DNA of 48,251 nucleotides, from the NCBI GenBank assembly GCA_015272325.1, contig JACYLU010000019.1:1-48251 (forward strand). Reading direction: 5' to 3'. The notes under the pieces are model-generated. The model was given only the letters and a program-made list of their open reading frames with translations. It had not been told where the DNA came from and made no database searches. Positions 17,984-25,632 of this stretch are shown piece by piece; the first letter of the stretch is position 1; each line of letters starts with the position of its first letter. This DNA comes from Synechococcales cyanobacterium C42_A2020_086. Its GTDB lineage: Bacteria; Cyanobacteriota; Cyanobacteriia; Elainellales; Elainellaceae. Both the position numbers and the translations under genes were made by a program.

Positions 17984-18150
17984 TCATAATAGCGAGAACG
18001 CAAGACGACGAGAACATCAATATCTGAATCGGATTCGCTGTCTCCACGGGCCTGGGAACCAAAAAGGGTGAGGTTTATCAGTCGATCGCTGTAGAGTTCG
18101 GTCAGGTCTTGTTTAAGCTGTTTGAGGATAGGCTGGAGTGTGGGAGTCAT
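17854..18150 (-). pseudogene. Truncated MNT-type nucleotidyltransferase
   Basis: The first ~50 residues are a normal minimal nucleotidyltransferase: an N-terminal helix, LTLFGSQARGD with the GSxxR motif, and SDSDIDVLVVL with the catalytic Asp pair. After residue ~52 the frame runs into helicase-derived sequence read in the wrong frame (W-, R- and S-rich), so the C-terminal half of the domain, including its third acidic residue, is missing. The ATG overlaps the stop codon of the upstream methyltransferase fragment (ATGA), so the gene was once translationally coupled to it. The 98-residue product is probably non-functional. Confidence 0.65.
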
Positions 18151-18195
18151 GACTGATTCTTCTTGGTTTTGCGTTTTCCTAACTCTTTGAATGAC

Positions 18196-18469
18196 GCCTG
18201 CTGGCGGGTCATTTTGACATACATCTCAAACAGTTTCTCTAGCCGTTTTCCCTACGGGAACGCTATGCGAACGGTATCGTTTTTGAACCGCTGCCCGATG
18301 TAAATGCGCTCCAGGGTTTCGTCATTTCTTTCATGGGCTTTCCGCACCAAGGGGAATTCGCTGTTCATTCTGTCGGGGTCATACATCTCGGCAATGGTGG
18401 CGGGGAAGTCGTGTTCGCGAGCCAGCAGAATGTCTTCGGCACAGCGGGTGAGGTCAGCTTTGTTTTGCT
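18196..18469. repeat. Long direct repeat, copy 1 (274 bp, filled)
   Basis: This block is nearly identical to 19463-19712 and lies in the same orientation. The two differ by a handful of substitutions and by a net 24-nt insertion in this copy. Both copies are the 3' part of a methyltransferase gene. Between them lie the hepT-mntA pair and a small gene remnant. Confidence 0.95.
18248..18273. mobile_element. Small dispersed repeat inserted in a coding fragment
   Basis: TTCCCTACGGGAA followed by CGCTATGCGAACG interrupts the methyltransferase fragment. The other copy of the direct repeat has only CC at the same place, so it is an empty site and the net gain is 24 nt. The element contains two consecutive short palindromes (TTCCC/GGGAA and CGC/GCG) and keeps the reading frame length but brings a TAG on the coding strand. 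Size and structure fit the small dispersed repeats of cyanobacteria; exact boundaries are ambiguous by 1-2 bases. Confidence 0.75.
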
Positions 18470-18502
18470 CGGTGAAGGTGGAAGCAACGTGCTTATTAGT
18501 AT

Positions 18503-18844
18503 TCAATTTTCCTTACTGGGTAGAAGTGGTGTAATATAGTCCAGCAGTTCAGGAATGTTTGTTTTAATCACTTCCCAAACTAAATCGAGCTTGACTTCAT
18601 CGTAATTATGAACTAAGCGATCGCGCATTCCAGCAATCTTTCTCCATTCAATGGTTGAATGCTGGTTGCGAAACTCCGTTGAAAGTCGCTTGACCACTTC
18701 ACCAAGAATTGTAATCTCATATAGAATGGCTAGATGCGTCCTTTCGTCCTGCTGAAATTCAGCTTCAGTCATGTTGGCGGTTAAGCGAAGAATGGTTTGA
18801 CAGAGCTTAGCCATATCAAGCAGGTAGGACGGGTCTTGCTGCAT
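18503..18844 (-). CDS. hepT: HepT-like HEPN ribonuclease toxin
   Basis: A 113-residue all-helical protein of the DUF86/HepT family. The catalytic and target motif RX4HXY is present as RDRLVHNY near residue 78, inside a typical GMRDRLVHNYDEV context. The family cuts RNA and is neutralised when its partner nucleotidyltransferase AMPylates the motif tyrosine. Its start overlaps the 3' end of the mntA gene by 29 bp, the usual antitoxin-first arrangement. Its stop (TGA) overlaps a TTG that opens the methyltransferase fragment. No frameshift or stop is seen, so the pair appears intact inside an otherwise decayed locus. Confidence 0.9.
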   Translation of the reverse strand: MQQDPSYLLDMAKLCQTILRLTANMTEAEFQQDERTHLAILYEITILGEVVKRLSTEFRNQHSTIEWRKIAGMRDRLVHNYDEVKLDLVWEVIKTNIPELLDYITPLLPSKEN

Positions 18845-19172
18845 AAATCACTTGAGCAGTGTTCAAAATATTTTTGCGCCGAATCCAGTTGTCGCTATCT
18901 ACAATGGAACGCTTTTCAATCAGGTCAACCCCACGTCCAACCATATCTTCTAGCTGATATTCAATGCCCACTAGATCCATTAGGCTCAGGTGTGGGTTGG
19001 CACTGCGGTCAAAAACTACCAGCATATCAATATCGCTGTCAGCCTTGAAGTCGTCGCGTAAAATAGAGCCGAATAATGATAGCTCCAGGATATGATGCTG
19101 TTTGCAGAAAGCAGCGATTTGCTCTGGTGTCAGGTTGAGTCGTTTATAAATCGTGGTTTTATCGATCATCAT
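18816..19172 (-). CDS. mntA: MntA-like minimal nucleotidyltransferase antitoxin
   Basis: A 118-residue MNT-fold protein. An N-terminal helix-rich segment (LTPEQIAAFCKQHHI) is followed by LSLFGSILRDDFKADSDIDMLVVF, which contains the GSxxR signature and the metal-binding Asp pair; GRGVDLIEK later supplies the third acidic position. This family AMPylates and silences the HepT toxin. Translation is coupled with hepT through a 29-bp overlap. A GGGAG ribosome-binding site lies 5 bases before the first of two adjacent ATG codons. The C-terminal residues are unremarkable. Confidence 0.9.
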   Translation of the reverse strand: MMIDKTTIYKRLNLTPEQIAAFCKQHHILELSLFGSILRDDFKADSDIDMLVVFDRSANPHLSLMDLVGIEYQLEDMVGRGVDLIEKRSIVDSDNWIRRKNILNTAQVIYAARPVLPA

Positions 19173-19259
19173 CGTCTCCCTTTGCGTTTGGCTGACTTGT
19201 TCAATGATGCCGGCTAGTCATCGCAGTGTCCTCTACCGTGTCTTTTATTGGTGCTAGTA

Positions 19260-19478
19260 TCAAGTGGATTTAACCAAGGAACGAACGGTCAGGATTTTGT
19301 CAGGACGTAAAGCCTCTACAACAGAAATCGGGACAGCAATAACTGCTAGAGACTCATCTACAGCATTGAATACTTCTAACACACAACCGTCTTCCCCATG
19401 ATTGGGGTATACGATCTCTTGATGATGGCTAGTTTTTGCGTCTGGGTGACTTCTTGGGCGATGCCTGCTGACGGATCA
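19260..19478 (-). pseudogene. Remnant of a small beta-rich protein gene
   Basis: The minus strand reads ...EIVYPNHGEDGCVLEVF then NAVDESLAVIAVPISVVEAL and RPDKILTVRSL before a TGA. This pattern of short strands resembles small cyanobacterial proteins of ~70-80 residues often found beside toxin-antitoxin genes. The N-terminal portion (before EIVYP) is replaced by out-of-frame sequence from the methyltransferase fragment, so only the C-terminal ~50 residues look genuine. I cannot assign a function. Confidence 0.45.
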
Positions 19479-19933
19479 TTTTGACATACATCTCAAACAG
19501 TTTCTCTAGCCGTTCCGTATCGTTTTTGAACCGCTGCCCGATGTAAATGCGCTCCAGGGTTTCGTCATTTCTTTCATGGGCTTTCCGCACCAAGGGGAAT
19601 TCGCTGTTCATTCTGTCGGGGTCATACATCTCGGCAATGGTGGCGGGGAAGTCGTGTTCGCAAGCCAGCAGAATGTCTTCGGCACAGCGGGTGAGGTCAG
19701 CTTTGTTTTGCTCCGTGAGCGTGGGTACGGAGAAGGTGTTCCAGCGGAGGGGGTTGGAGTAGCGAAAGTCGGTTTTGAGTTTACCGCAGACCGTGGCGAT
19801 TCAGACCCAGTGCAGCTGCGAGGCGATCAGTGCCATGTTCCAGAGGGGGCATAACCCCTGTCGCTCCTTCAGCAGGATTGCGATCGCCCGAAAAATCTCC
19901 GCCAGCACCTCATGAGTATTCGAGGCATCTCAT
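19429..19933 (-). pseudogene. 3' fragment of restriction-modification DNA methyltransferase gene, copy 2
   Basis: In one frame the minus strand reads PLWNMALIASQLHWV, a TGA, then IATVCGKLKTDFRYSN, RWNTFSVPTLTEQNKADLTR and onward to the normal C-terminus. This is the TRD-to-C-terminus portion of an MmeI-like type IIL DNA methyltransferase. The TGA at 19801-19803 stands where family members have Trp (TGG), so a point change has killed the frame. Upstream of PLWN the sequence (HEVLAEIFRAIAILLKERQG) does not look like the same protein and may be a junction. The last ~10 residues (PKKSPRRKN) differ from copy 1. Not functional. Confidence 0.65.
19463..19712. repeat. Long direct repeat, copy 2 (250 bp, empty site)
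   Basis: This is the partner of 18196-18469 without the small dispersed repeat. Identity outside the insertion is very high by eye. The two copies start about 1.25 kb apart and bracket the hepT-mntA genes. Confidence 0.95.
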
Positions 19934-20215
19934 GCAACTTTGAAATCTGACCCCGATTTTTTGATTTTGAAGGATATGATAGTCTCCCGCCGGGCTTTGC
20001 CCATTGCGCAGGATCTCCTAGAGAAATCGCAGCGCAGGAACCTCAAATCTTGAATGAGGCTCTCAAAATGCTGCCCCACCCCAAGACTGAAGCAAGATGA
20101 CAACCGGTCTGAGTGGCTCAAAAACCGCCGGCGATGAATACCTCCCCTTCTAGACGCGCCTCGAAACAGAGCAGGTTACACTTTGAAACAAATGGAGAGG
20201 GAGGAACAGCCATTG

Positions 20216-21820
20216 ATGAGGCAGCTACGCACGTTCCGGAGAGCCACCCGTCGATGCTGGGGGCAACAGACCGCATTTGCACTGCTGCTAGCCGTGCTTT
20301 TAGCGATTCCGGCTAGTGCTCAGGAGCCACCCAAAATCCCGGTCGTGATCGATGGGGCCGAAGTTTTCCGCATCGGCAGTACGGGAGAGTTTGCTGCCAC
20401 CGAACGCGCTCAAGCCATCAATCAACAGTTGCATCAGGCAGTGACTAGCCCTGAGCCACCTTTGGTGGAAGTAGGAGGGGATGCAGATCTACCGACACTA
20501 GTATTGAACGGCAACCACCTGCTGACAGTCACCGCTTCCGATACGCCCCCCGGACGCACTCGGCTAGCTCAGGCTCGAATTTGGGCAAATGAGCTGCGAA
20601 ACCAGATTCGGCAGGCACAGCAACAACGTCAACCAGACTATTTGTGGCGAGCACTGGCGTTTGCGGCGGCAGCTCTTATTTTGGCAACCGGGTTGCACTG
20701 GGGTTTGGGGCGATTTTGGCAACACACTCTGCGTCCAGAGCTGCATGCCGTCACTCAAAGACCAGGCGGTGGCACCGCGGAGGATCGGCCTGCTTCACTT
20801 AATCTGCTGCTAAGTCTGCTCCTGCTTATTGCTCGCACTGCCGTTTGGCTGGGAGCGGGCTTTTATCTGATGAATTTATTCCCCTGGACTCGGCAATGGG
20901 GCTACCAGCTGATGGAGATTCTCAGCAGCAGCTTTATGGACCCCATTTTCACCCTGGGCAATAGCCGCTACTCGGTGATCAGCTTGCTGATTTTGCTGGT
21001 GCTGTTTTTTGCTCTAGAAATTGCCACCAAAACCGTAACGAATGTTCTCAAACTGCGGGTGCTGCGGATGACCGTCGCCAATCGGGGTGCCCGAGAAGCC
21101 ATTGCAATTTTGATTCGCTACGGGCTGCTGTTTCTCGGTTCACTAGTGCTGCTGCAAGTTTGGGGTATCGATATCAGTTCATTGGCCATTCTGGCTAGCG
21201 CCCTGGGGTTGGGGATTGGGCTGGGGCTACAGGATATCGCCAAGGACTTTGGCAGTGGGCTAGTGCTGCTGTTCGAGCGCCCCATTCAAGTCGGGGATTT
21301 TGTGCAGGTAGGAGATTTTCTGGGAACGATTGAGCGAATCGGCACCCGCAGTACTTTGATTCGTACCCTCGATCACATCTCGATTATTGTGCCCAATTCG
21401 CGCTTTTTGTCTGGCGAGGTAATCAACTGGAGTCACGATAATCCAGTGTCGCGGTTGCGCCTACCCGTTGGGGTCGCCTATGGCTCCAACGTGGAACAGG
21501 TGAGGCAAGCCCTGCTAGCGGCCGCTAAAGCTAGCGCCAATGTATTGAGCCAACCGCCGCCCCAGGTCTTTTTCAGAGGATTTGGTGATAGTGCCCTGGA
21601 ATTAGAATTGCTAGTCTGGACGGCGGAACCCAGTAAGCAGCTATTGATCAAAAGCGAACTCTATTTCAACATCGAAGCCCAACTGCGTCAGCACAAGGTA
21701 GAAATCCCTTTCCCGCAGCGAGATCTGAATCTGCGCACCGGCACATTGCCTATCGAACTGCCGCCCGATCTAACTCATTCGTTGCAGCAGTGGCTGAGAC
21801 AGGCTCAAAATGGCAAGTAG
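20216..21820 (+). CDS. MscS family mechanosensitive ion channel
   Basis: A 534-residue membrane protein that should release solutes when membrane tension rises. It has a signal peptide (hydrophobic core FALLLAVLLAIPASA ending near residue 35), a periplasmic domain (about 36-130), several transmembrane helices (about 145-340), and the MscS core. The core shows the Gly/Ala-rich pore helix ALGLGIGLGLQDIAKDFGSG and then the beta domain FERPIQVGDFVQVGD...GTIERIGTRST. The alpha/beta vestibule end is present. The ATG at 20216 is chosen because GGGAGG lies 11 bases upstream; TTG 20213 or ATG 20192 are alternatives. It is first of three same-strand membrane genes. Confidence 0.93.
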   Translation: MRQLRTFRRATRRCWGQQTAFALLLAVLLAIPASAQEPPKIPVVIDGAEVFRIGSTGEFAATERAQAINQQLHQAVTSPEPPLVEVGGDADLPTLVLNGNHLLTVTASDTPPGRTRLAQARIWANELRNQIRQAQQQRQPDYLWRALAFAAAALILATGLHWGLGRFWQHTLRPELHAVTQRPGGGTAEDRPASLNLLLSLLLLIARTAVWLGAGFYLMNLFPWTRQWGYQLMEILSSSFMDPIFTLGNSRYSVISLLILLVLFFALEIATKTVTNVLKLRVLRMTVANRGAREAIAILIRYGLLFLGSLVLLQVWGIDISSLAILASALGLGIGLGLQDIAKDFGSGLVLLFERPIQVGDFVQVGDFLGTIERIGTRSTLIRTLDHISIIVPNSRFLSGEVINWSHDNPVSRLRLPVGVAYGSNVEQVRQALLAAAKASANVLSQPPPQVFFRGFGDSALELELLVWTAEPSKQLLIKSELYFNIEAQLRQHKVEIPFPQRDLNLRTGTLPIELPPDLTHSLQQWLRQAQNGK

Positions 21821-22012
21821 AGCGTGCAACCAGAGGAAGAGCCATGGGCAGGTTGCGGCTCCAGCTATCCCATCACTCTCCATAAATCTGCAGCTTTACT
21901 AAGGCGGCTCTTCCAGGCACCTCACCCCTGCGCTAGATGACGCCAACACCTAATTCCCATTCTAATCATCAAGGAATGACTCCCTAGCATTCATGATGGA
22001 TTAGAACTCGGT

Positions 22013-23014
22013 GTGCTCAGTCAATTACGTAACCGCCTGAACCGCTTCCGCCGCATCCATATCGAGCGGTTGCACCCTCAACAGTTTCGAGCCGATTTGC
22101 TGGCAGAATCTACGCTCGATTCGTCCTATGTGATTTTAGTCATCAGCTCTTGCACGATTGCGACCCTGGGTTTGCTGTCTAACAGTGCAGCGGTGATCAT
22201 TGGCGCGATGATTATTGCGCCCCTGATGCTGCCAATTCGCGGTATCGCTTTCGGAGCACTTCAGGGCAATGTGCTGCTGTTTCGCAACGGCATGGTTTCT
22301 GTGATCGTGGGAACGCTGCTGTCGATTGGCATCGCTTACGGCATTGGGCTTCTGGTGCGTCTCCCTATCTATGGCAGCGAGGTGCTAGCGCGGTCGGCCC
22401 CCAATCTGCTGGACTTGGGAATTGCCGTGGCGGCAGGCGGTGTTAGCGGCTATGCCAAGGTAGAACCCAAGGTTTCGGGAACGCTTGCTGGAACGGCTAT
22501 TGCCGTAGCCTTGATGCCGCCCATTTGCGTGATTGGCTTGGGGCTAGCCCAGATGAATGCGGCACTCAGCTTAGGTGCAACGCTGCTGTATTTAACGAAT
22601 CTCCTGGGCATTACCCTCTCCTGTATGCTGATTTTCTTGCTGGCAGGCTACGTTTCCTTTCGCCGTGCTCGCAAAGCCCTGACCGGAACGGTGCTTTTGA
22701 CCTCAGCCCTGCTGTTGCCGCTAGGCGTTAGTTTTGCTCGCTTGCTGCAGCAGGCTCATCTAGAAACCAGCGTTAGGCAAGCGCTGCTGAGTCGCACCGT
22801 CACCTTTCAACGCTTAGAACTCCTGAGTACCGAGACCAACTGGTTAACCAATCCACCAGAAGTGCGCTTGCAGGTGCGTGCTCAGGACCCCGTTACGCCC
22901 CGCCAAGTCCAGTTGCTCGAGGAATTTGTAGCCCGCGAAATGGGGCGTCCATTTGTCTTGATTTTTGAGGTAGGGCGAGTGGAAGAAGTGCGCCGAGAGG
23001 AGGCTGCCCCCTGA
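22013..23014 (+). CDS. DUF389 family membrane protein
   Basis: A 333-residue protein with five to six membrane helices (about residues 40-245). The signature of the DUF389/TIGR00341 family is clear: STLDSSYVILVISSCTIATLGLL, the NSAAVIIGAMIIAPLMLPI segment, then an AVAAGGVSGYAKVEPK loop and GTAIAVALMPPICVIGLG. The C-terminal ~90 residues form a soluble domain. It begins with GTG. The function of this family is not established; transport or envelope stress roles have been suggested. It lies 192 bases after mscS and 61 bases before the TrkH gene. Confidence 0.88.
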   Translation: MLSQLRNRLNRFRRIHIERLHPQQFRADLLAESTLDSSYVILVISSCTIATLGLLSNSAAVIIGAMIIAPLMLPIRGIAFGALQGNVLLFRNGMVSVIVGTLLSIGIAYGIGLLVRLPIYGSEVLARSAPNLLDLGIAVAAGGVSGYAKVEPKVSGTLAGTAIAVALMPPICVIGLGLAQMNAALSLGATLLYLTNLLGITLSCMLIFLLAGYVSFRRARKALTGTVLLTSALLLPLGVSFARLLQQAHLETSVRQALLSRTVTFQRLELLSTETNWLTNPPEVRLQVRAQDPVTPRQVQLLEEFVAREMGRPFVLIFEVGRVEEVRREEAAP

Positions 23015-23075
23015 TGACGCCTTTCTACACCGCTCTGGACTGGGTTTGCCGAGAGCTGAAGGGAGTGGATGGTCT

Positions 23076-24581
23076 GTGAAGACTCAGCGATGGGGGTTAT
23101 CGCCTGCAGTGCAGATCATGCTGCATGATGTTGGGCTGCTACTGCATGTTCCTGGCATGATGGCTCTGTCCTCGTTGCCGATTTGCCTTTGGTTCCGGGA
23201 GTTCTACGCAATTCCCGGATTCTTGATCACAGCAGCTCTGTCCTTGGGGGTAGGGCAGTTGCTGTATCGGCTGTTTGCCACGACCACAGAGGTGTATCTC
23301 CGCCATGCCATGATGGTTGCCGCTGCGAGCTGGGGCCTGATTCCCTTGATCGGGGCAATTCCCTTCTGGTTCGCTGCCGTTCAGCTTGCCAGTGCCCCTG
23401 AGGCATCACCCACGCTGCTGGCGTTTCAAGATTTGTGGAATGCCGTCTTTGAGTCGGTCTCTGGCTTTACGAGCACCGGACTCACGGTAGCACAGCGCCC
23501 CAGTCAGCTTCCCTATAGCTTGCAGTGGTGGCGCTCCTTCTCAGAATGGATTGGGGGGGTAGGAGTAATTGTGCTGCTGCTCTCGATTGTGGAGCCAAGC
23601 ACCGACGCTGAATTGCTCTACAGCGCCGAAGGACGTCAAAAGCAGATTGCCCGCACCGTCACTGCCACCGTGCGCCGCATCTGGTGGATCTATTTGCTCT
23701 ATAGTGGCCTCAGCATTCTGCTGCTGCGGCTAGCCGGGATGCCCTGGTGGGATGCTATCAATCACGGACTGACTGGCATCTCCACCGGCGGCTTTAGTAT
23801 TCGCGACGATAGTCTGGGCAGCTACTCGCCGCTGATCCAGCTTGCCGCCGTGCCGATTATGATCACCGGCGCGATTAGCTTTCCCATCCACGCTTGCCTG
23901 CTGCGGGAACGGCGATTGGCAGTACTGTGGCAGGATACGCAACACCGTACCCTCTGGCTGCTGCTCATGGTCGGAACCCTGATTCTGCTCTGGGAAACCT
24001 ACGAATTGAGTGGCTCTGTGCTCTGGCTCGACAGCCTGTTTCAGTGGGTTTCGGCACTGGGGACCTGTGGCTTTGAAACCGTTGATTTGCAAGACTGGAG
24101 TCCGAGTGCTCAGCTCTGGCTCACCCTAGCCATGATCATCGGCGGTGCGGCCGGCTCGACCGTGGGGGGGTTGAAGCTGAATCGCGCCGTGACGCTCTAC
24201 AAAGCTATTCGCTGGCGGTTTCAGCGTCTTCGTTTTGCCCCAGACCCCGCGATCCGCTATCGTCTCGATGGAAAGGATCTCAGCGAAACCGAAGCCGGTC
24301 GCCGGATCGAGTCTGCCGCGACTCTGGCAATCCTTTGGCTGCTGGCTATCACGATGGGCGTTTTTGTGTTGCTGCATGTCGTGCCCATCGCCCCGTTTCA
24401 GGAGCTGCTCTTTGAAGCTGCCTCAGCTCTCGGCAGTGTCGGGCTATCTACTGGCGTTACCAGTCCAGATCTGCCGTGGCTGGGCAAGCTAGTGCTGATC
24501 CTGTTGATGTGGCTGGGGCGGCTGGAAATTATCCCCGTGCTGGTGCTGCTCAGGGCCCTCGTCCGCCGTCCCTTGTCTTGA
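23076..24581 (+). CDS. TrkH/KtrB family potassium uptake channel subunit
   Basis: A ~501-residue integral membrane K+ (or Na+) transporter subunit. All four pore-loop repeats are visible with their selectivity Gly: SGFTSTGLT, TGISTGGFS, SALGTCGFE and SALGSVGLST. The helix following repeat four ends in GRLEIIPVLVLLRAL, as in the family. GTG at 23076 is chosen since GGGAG lies about 10 bases upstream; TTG at 23046 is an alternative. A regulatory TrkA/KtrA partner is not encoded in this window. Together with MscS and DUF389 this suggests an ion and turgor group. Confidence 0.92.
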   Translation: MKTQRWGLSPAVQIMLHDVGLLLHVPGMMALSSLPICLWFREFYAIPGFLITAALSLGVGQLLYRLFATTTEVYLRHAMMVAAASWGLIPLIGAIPFWFAAVQLASAPEASPTLLAFQDLWNAVFESVSGFTSTGLTVAQRPSQLPYSLQWWRSFSEWIGGVGVIVLLLSIVEPSTDAELLYSAEGRQKQIARTVTATVRRIWWIYLLYSGLSILLLRLAGMPWWDAINHGLTGISTGGFSIRDDSLGSYSPLIQLAAVPIMITGAISFPIHACLLRERRLAVLWQDTQHRTLWLLLMVGTLILLWETYELSGSVLWLDSLFQWVSALGTCGFETVDLQDWSPSAQLWLTLAMIIGGAAGSTVGGLKLNRAVTLYKAIRWRFQRLRFAPDPAIRYRLDGKDLSETEAGRRIESAATLAILWLLAITMGVFVLLHVVPIAPFQELLFEAASALGSVGLSTGVTSPDLPWLGKLVLILLMWLGRLEIIPVLVLLRALVRRPLS

Positions 24582-24612
24582 ATTCCGCGTCGTAGCAGAT
24601 CCAAGACAGATC

Positions 24613-25632
24613 TCAGAATGCCGTGCGAATCACCCGCTCCCCGAGGTGGCGATCGCCAGCGGATTCCCCCAGATCGCGGACTACAAAAGAGCGTTGCAGC
24701 CAGCGGTCGAAGCCATCGTAACGCGGCGTAAAGGAAGACCGCCCGTGCACCGTGCGGCGATTGTCGATGCAGAGCAGATCGCCCGTATCCAGCTTCACCC
24801 CGCGATACACCTGGGCAATCGCAGCTTTCAGCGCATCTAGAGCATCCTGCGCTTCTGGGGTTAAGGCTTCCATCAAATCCTCGTCGTAGTTGAGGAACGG
24901 ATCGTCGGGATTGCCGTAGAGCACGGGCAGTACCGGCCCATTGCCCTTCACGGTTTGCAGATTGCCGAAGGAGTAATCAATGCCGGTCCGGTAGAGCGGC
25001 TGAAACAGCAAGGATCGATGCTCGGCCGAAAGCAGCGGCAGCGCATGCGTAATGCTGGCATAAGTCGTCTCGGCAATCCGGTCATGGTCTGGGCGCAGGC
25101 AAAACAGCAGCAGATACTCCGGCGCGTAGGGGTGGAACACGGTCTCGCGATGGAATTGCAATCGGGTCTGCGAGCCGCCGGAAGATTGAATCGTTTCCTG
25201 CCCCTTCACAGGGGCCAGATTCTGGAACAAATCGCCGTTCTTCTCCTGAATGTAGGACACCAAATGCCCCAAGCGGCTGCCGATCATCGCCAGACAGCGT
25301 TCGCTGACAAAGGTTGTTTTCTCTTGGGAACGCTGAGCATTTAGCGGCGTGTGCACGTAGTACAGCCCCGGATCGATTGGTAGTCCCTTCAGCAGTAAAA
25401 TTCCGTCCGGATTCGAGCGCACCTGAAATTCCAGCAGTGCCCGCCGTACAAAGCGCGGCATCTCATCTGCCCGCATCTCGCAGTCGAACAGAAATTCTTC
25501 CGTATCCTGGTAAGGGTTGGGTCCCGGTGCCAGAAACAGATTCATATTGACTTCGTCAAACCCGCGACAGTCTACTAGCCGCACATCTGTGGAGATTGAC
25601 TGCGACGCGGGCTGCGACGGTGTCAGGTTCAT
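24613..25632 (-). CDS. Fe(II)/2-oxoglutarate-dependent oxygenase of the VioC/AsnO (clavaminate synthase-like) type
   Basis: A 339-residue soluble enzyme in the TauD/clavaminate synthase superfamily. The iron-binding facial triad is visible as FHRETVF (HxE, about residue 160) and VHGRSSF (distal His, about 300), with the 2-oxoglutarate-binding Arg in RWLQRSFV after it. N-terminal sequence resembles the group that hydroxylates free Arg, Asn or Lys at the beta or gamma carbon. The substrate cannot be read here, and no peptide synthetase or lyase gene is nearby. The ATG at 25632 has a strong GGAGGAGG site upstream. It is convergent with the TrkH gene (31 bases between stops). Confidence 0.85.
   Translation of the reverse strand: MNLTPSQPASQSISTDVRLVDCRGFDEVNMNLFLAPGPNPYQDTEEFLFDCEMRADEMPRFVRRALLEFQVRSNPDGILLLKGLPIDPGLYYVHTPLNAQRSQEKTTFVSERCLAMIGSRLGHLVSYIQEKNGDLFQNLAPVKGQETIQSSGGSQTRLQFHRETVFHPYAPEYLLLFCLRPDHDRIAETTYASITHALPLLSAEHRSLLFQPLYRTGIDYSFGNLQTVKGNGPVLPVLYGNPDDPFLNYDEDLMEALTPEAQDALDALKAAIAQVYRGVKLDTGDLLCIDNRRTVHGRSSFTPRYDGFDRWLQRSFVVRDLGESAGDRHLGERVIRTAF

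Larger units (their letters stand above)
18147..18506 (-). pseudogene. 3' fragment of restriction-modification DNA methyltransferase gene, copy 1 (interrupted)
   Basis: The minus strand encodes the C-terminal end of a large class I SAM-dependent DNA methyltransferase of the MmeI-like (type IIL) kind: TEQNKADLTRCAEDILLARE, an EMYDPDRMN segment, RKAHERNDETLERIYIG, then (after an interruption) EKLFEMYVKMTRQQ and a basic tail. All catalytic and specificity regions are absent. A ~24-nt small dispersed repeat is inserted after QRFKNDT and introduces an in-frame TAG. The original stop overlaps the start of the truncated nucleotidyltransferase gene. The 5' edge begins exactly at the hepT stop codon. 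Confidence 0.7.

Noticed and set aside
18196-19712. The direct repeats as ends of a composite transposon
   Set aside because: They encode a methyltransferase C-terminus, have no terminal inverted repeats, and no transposase gene lies between them.
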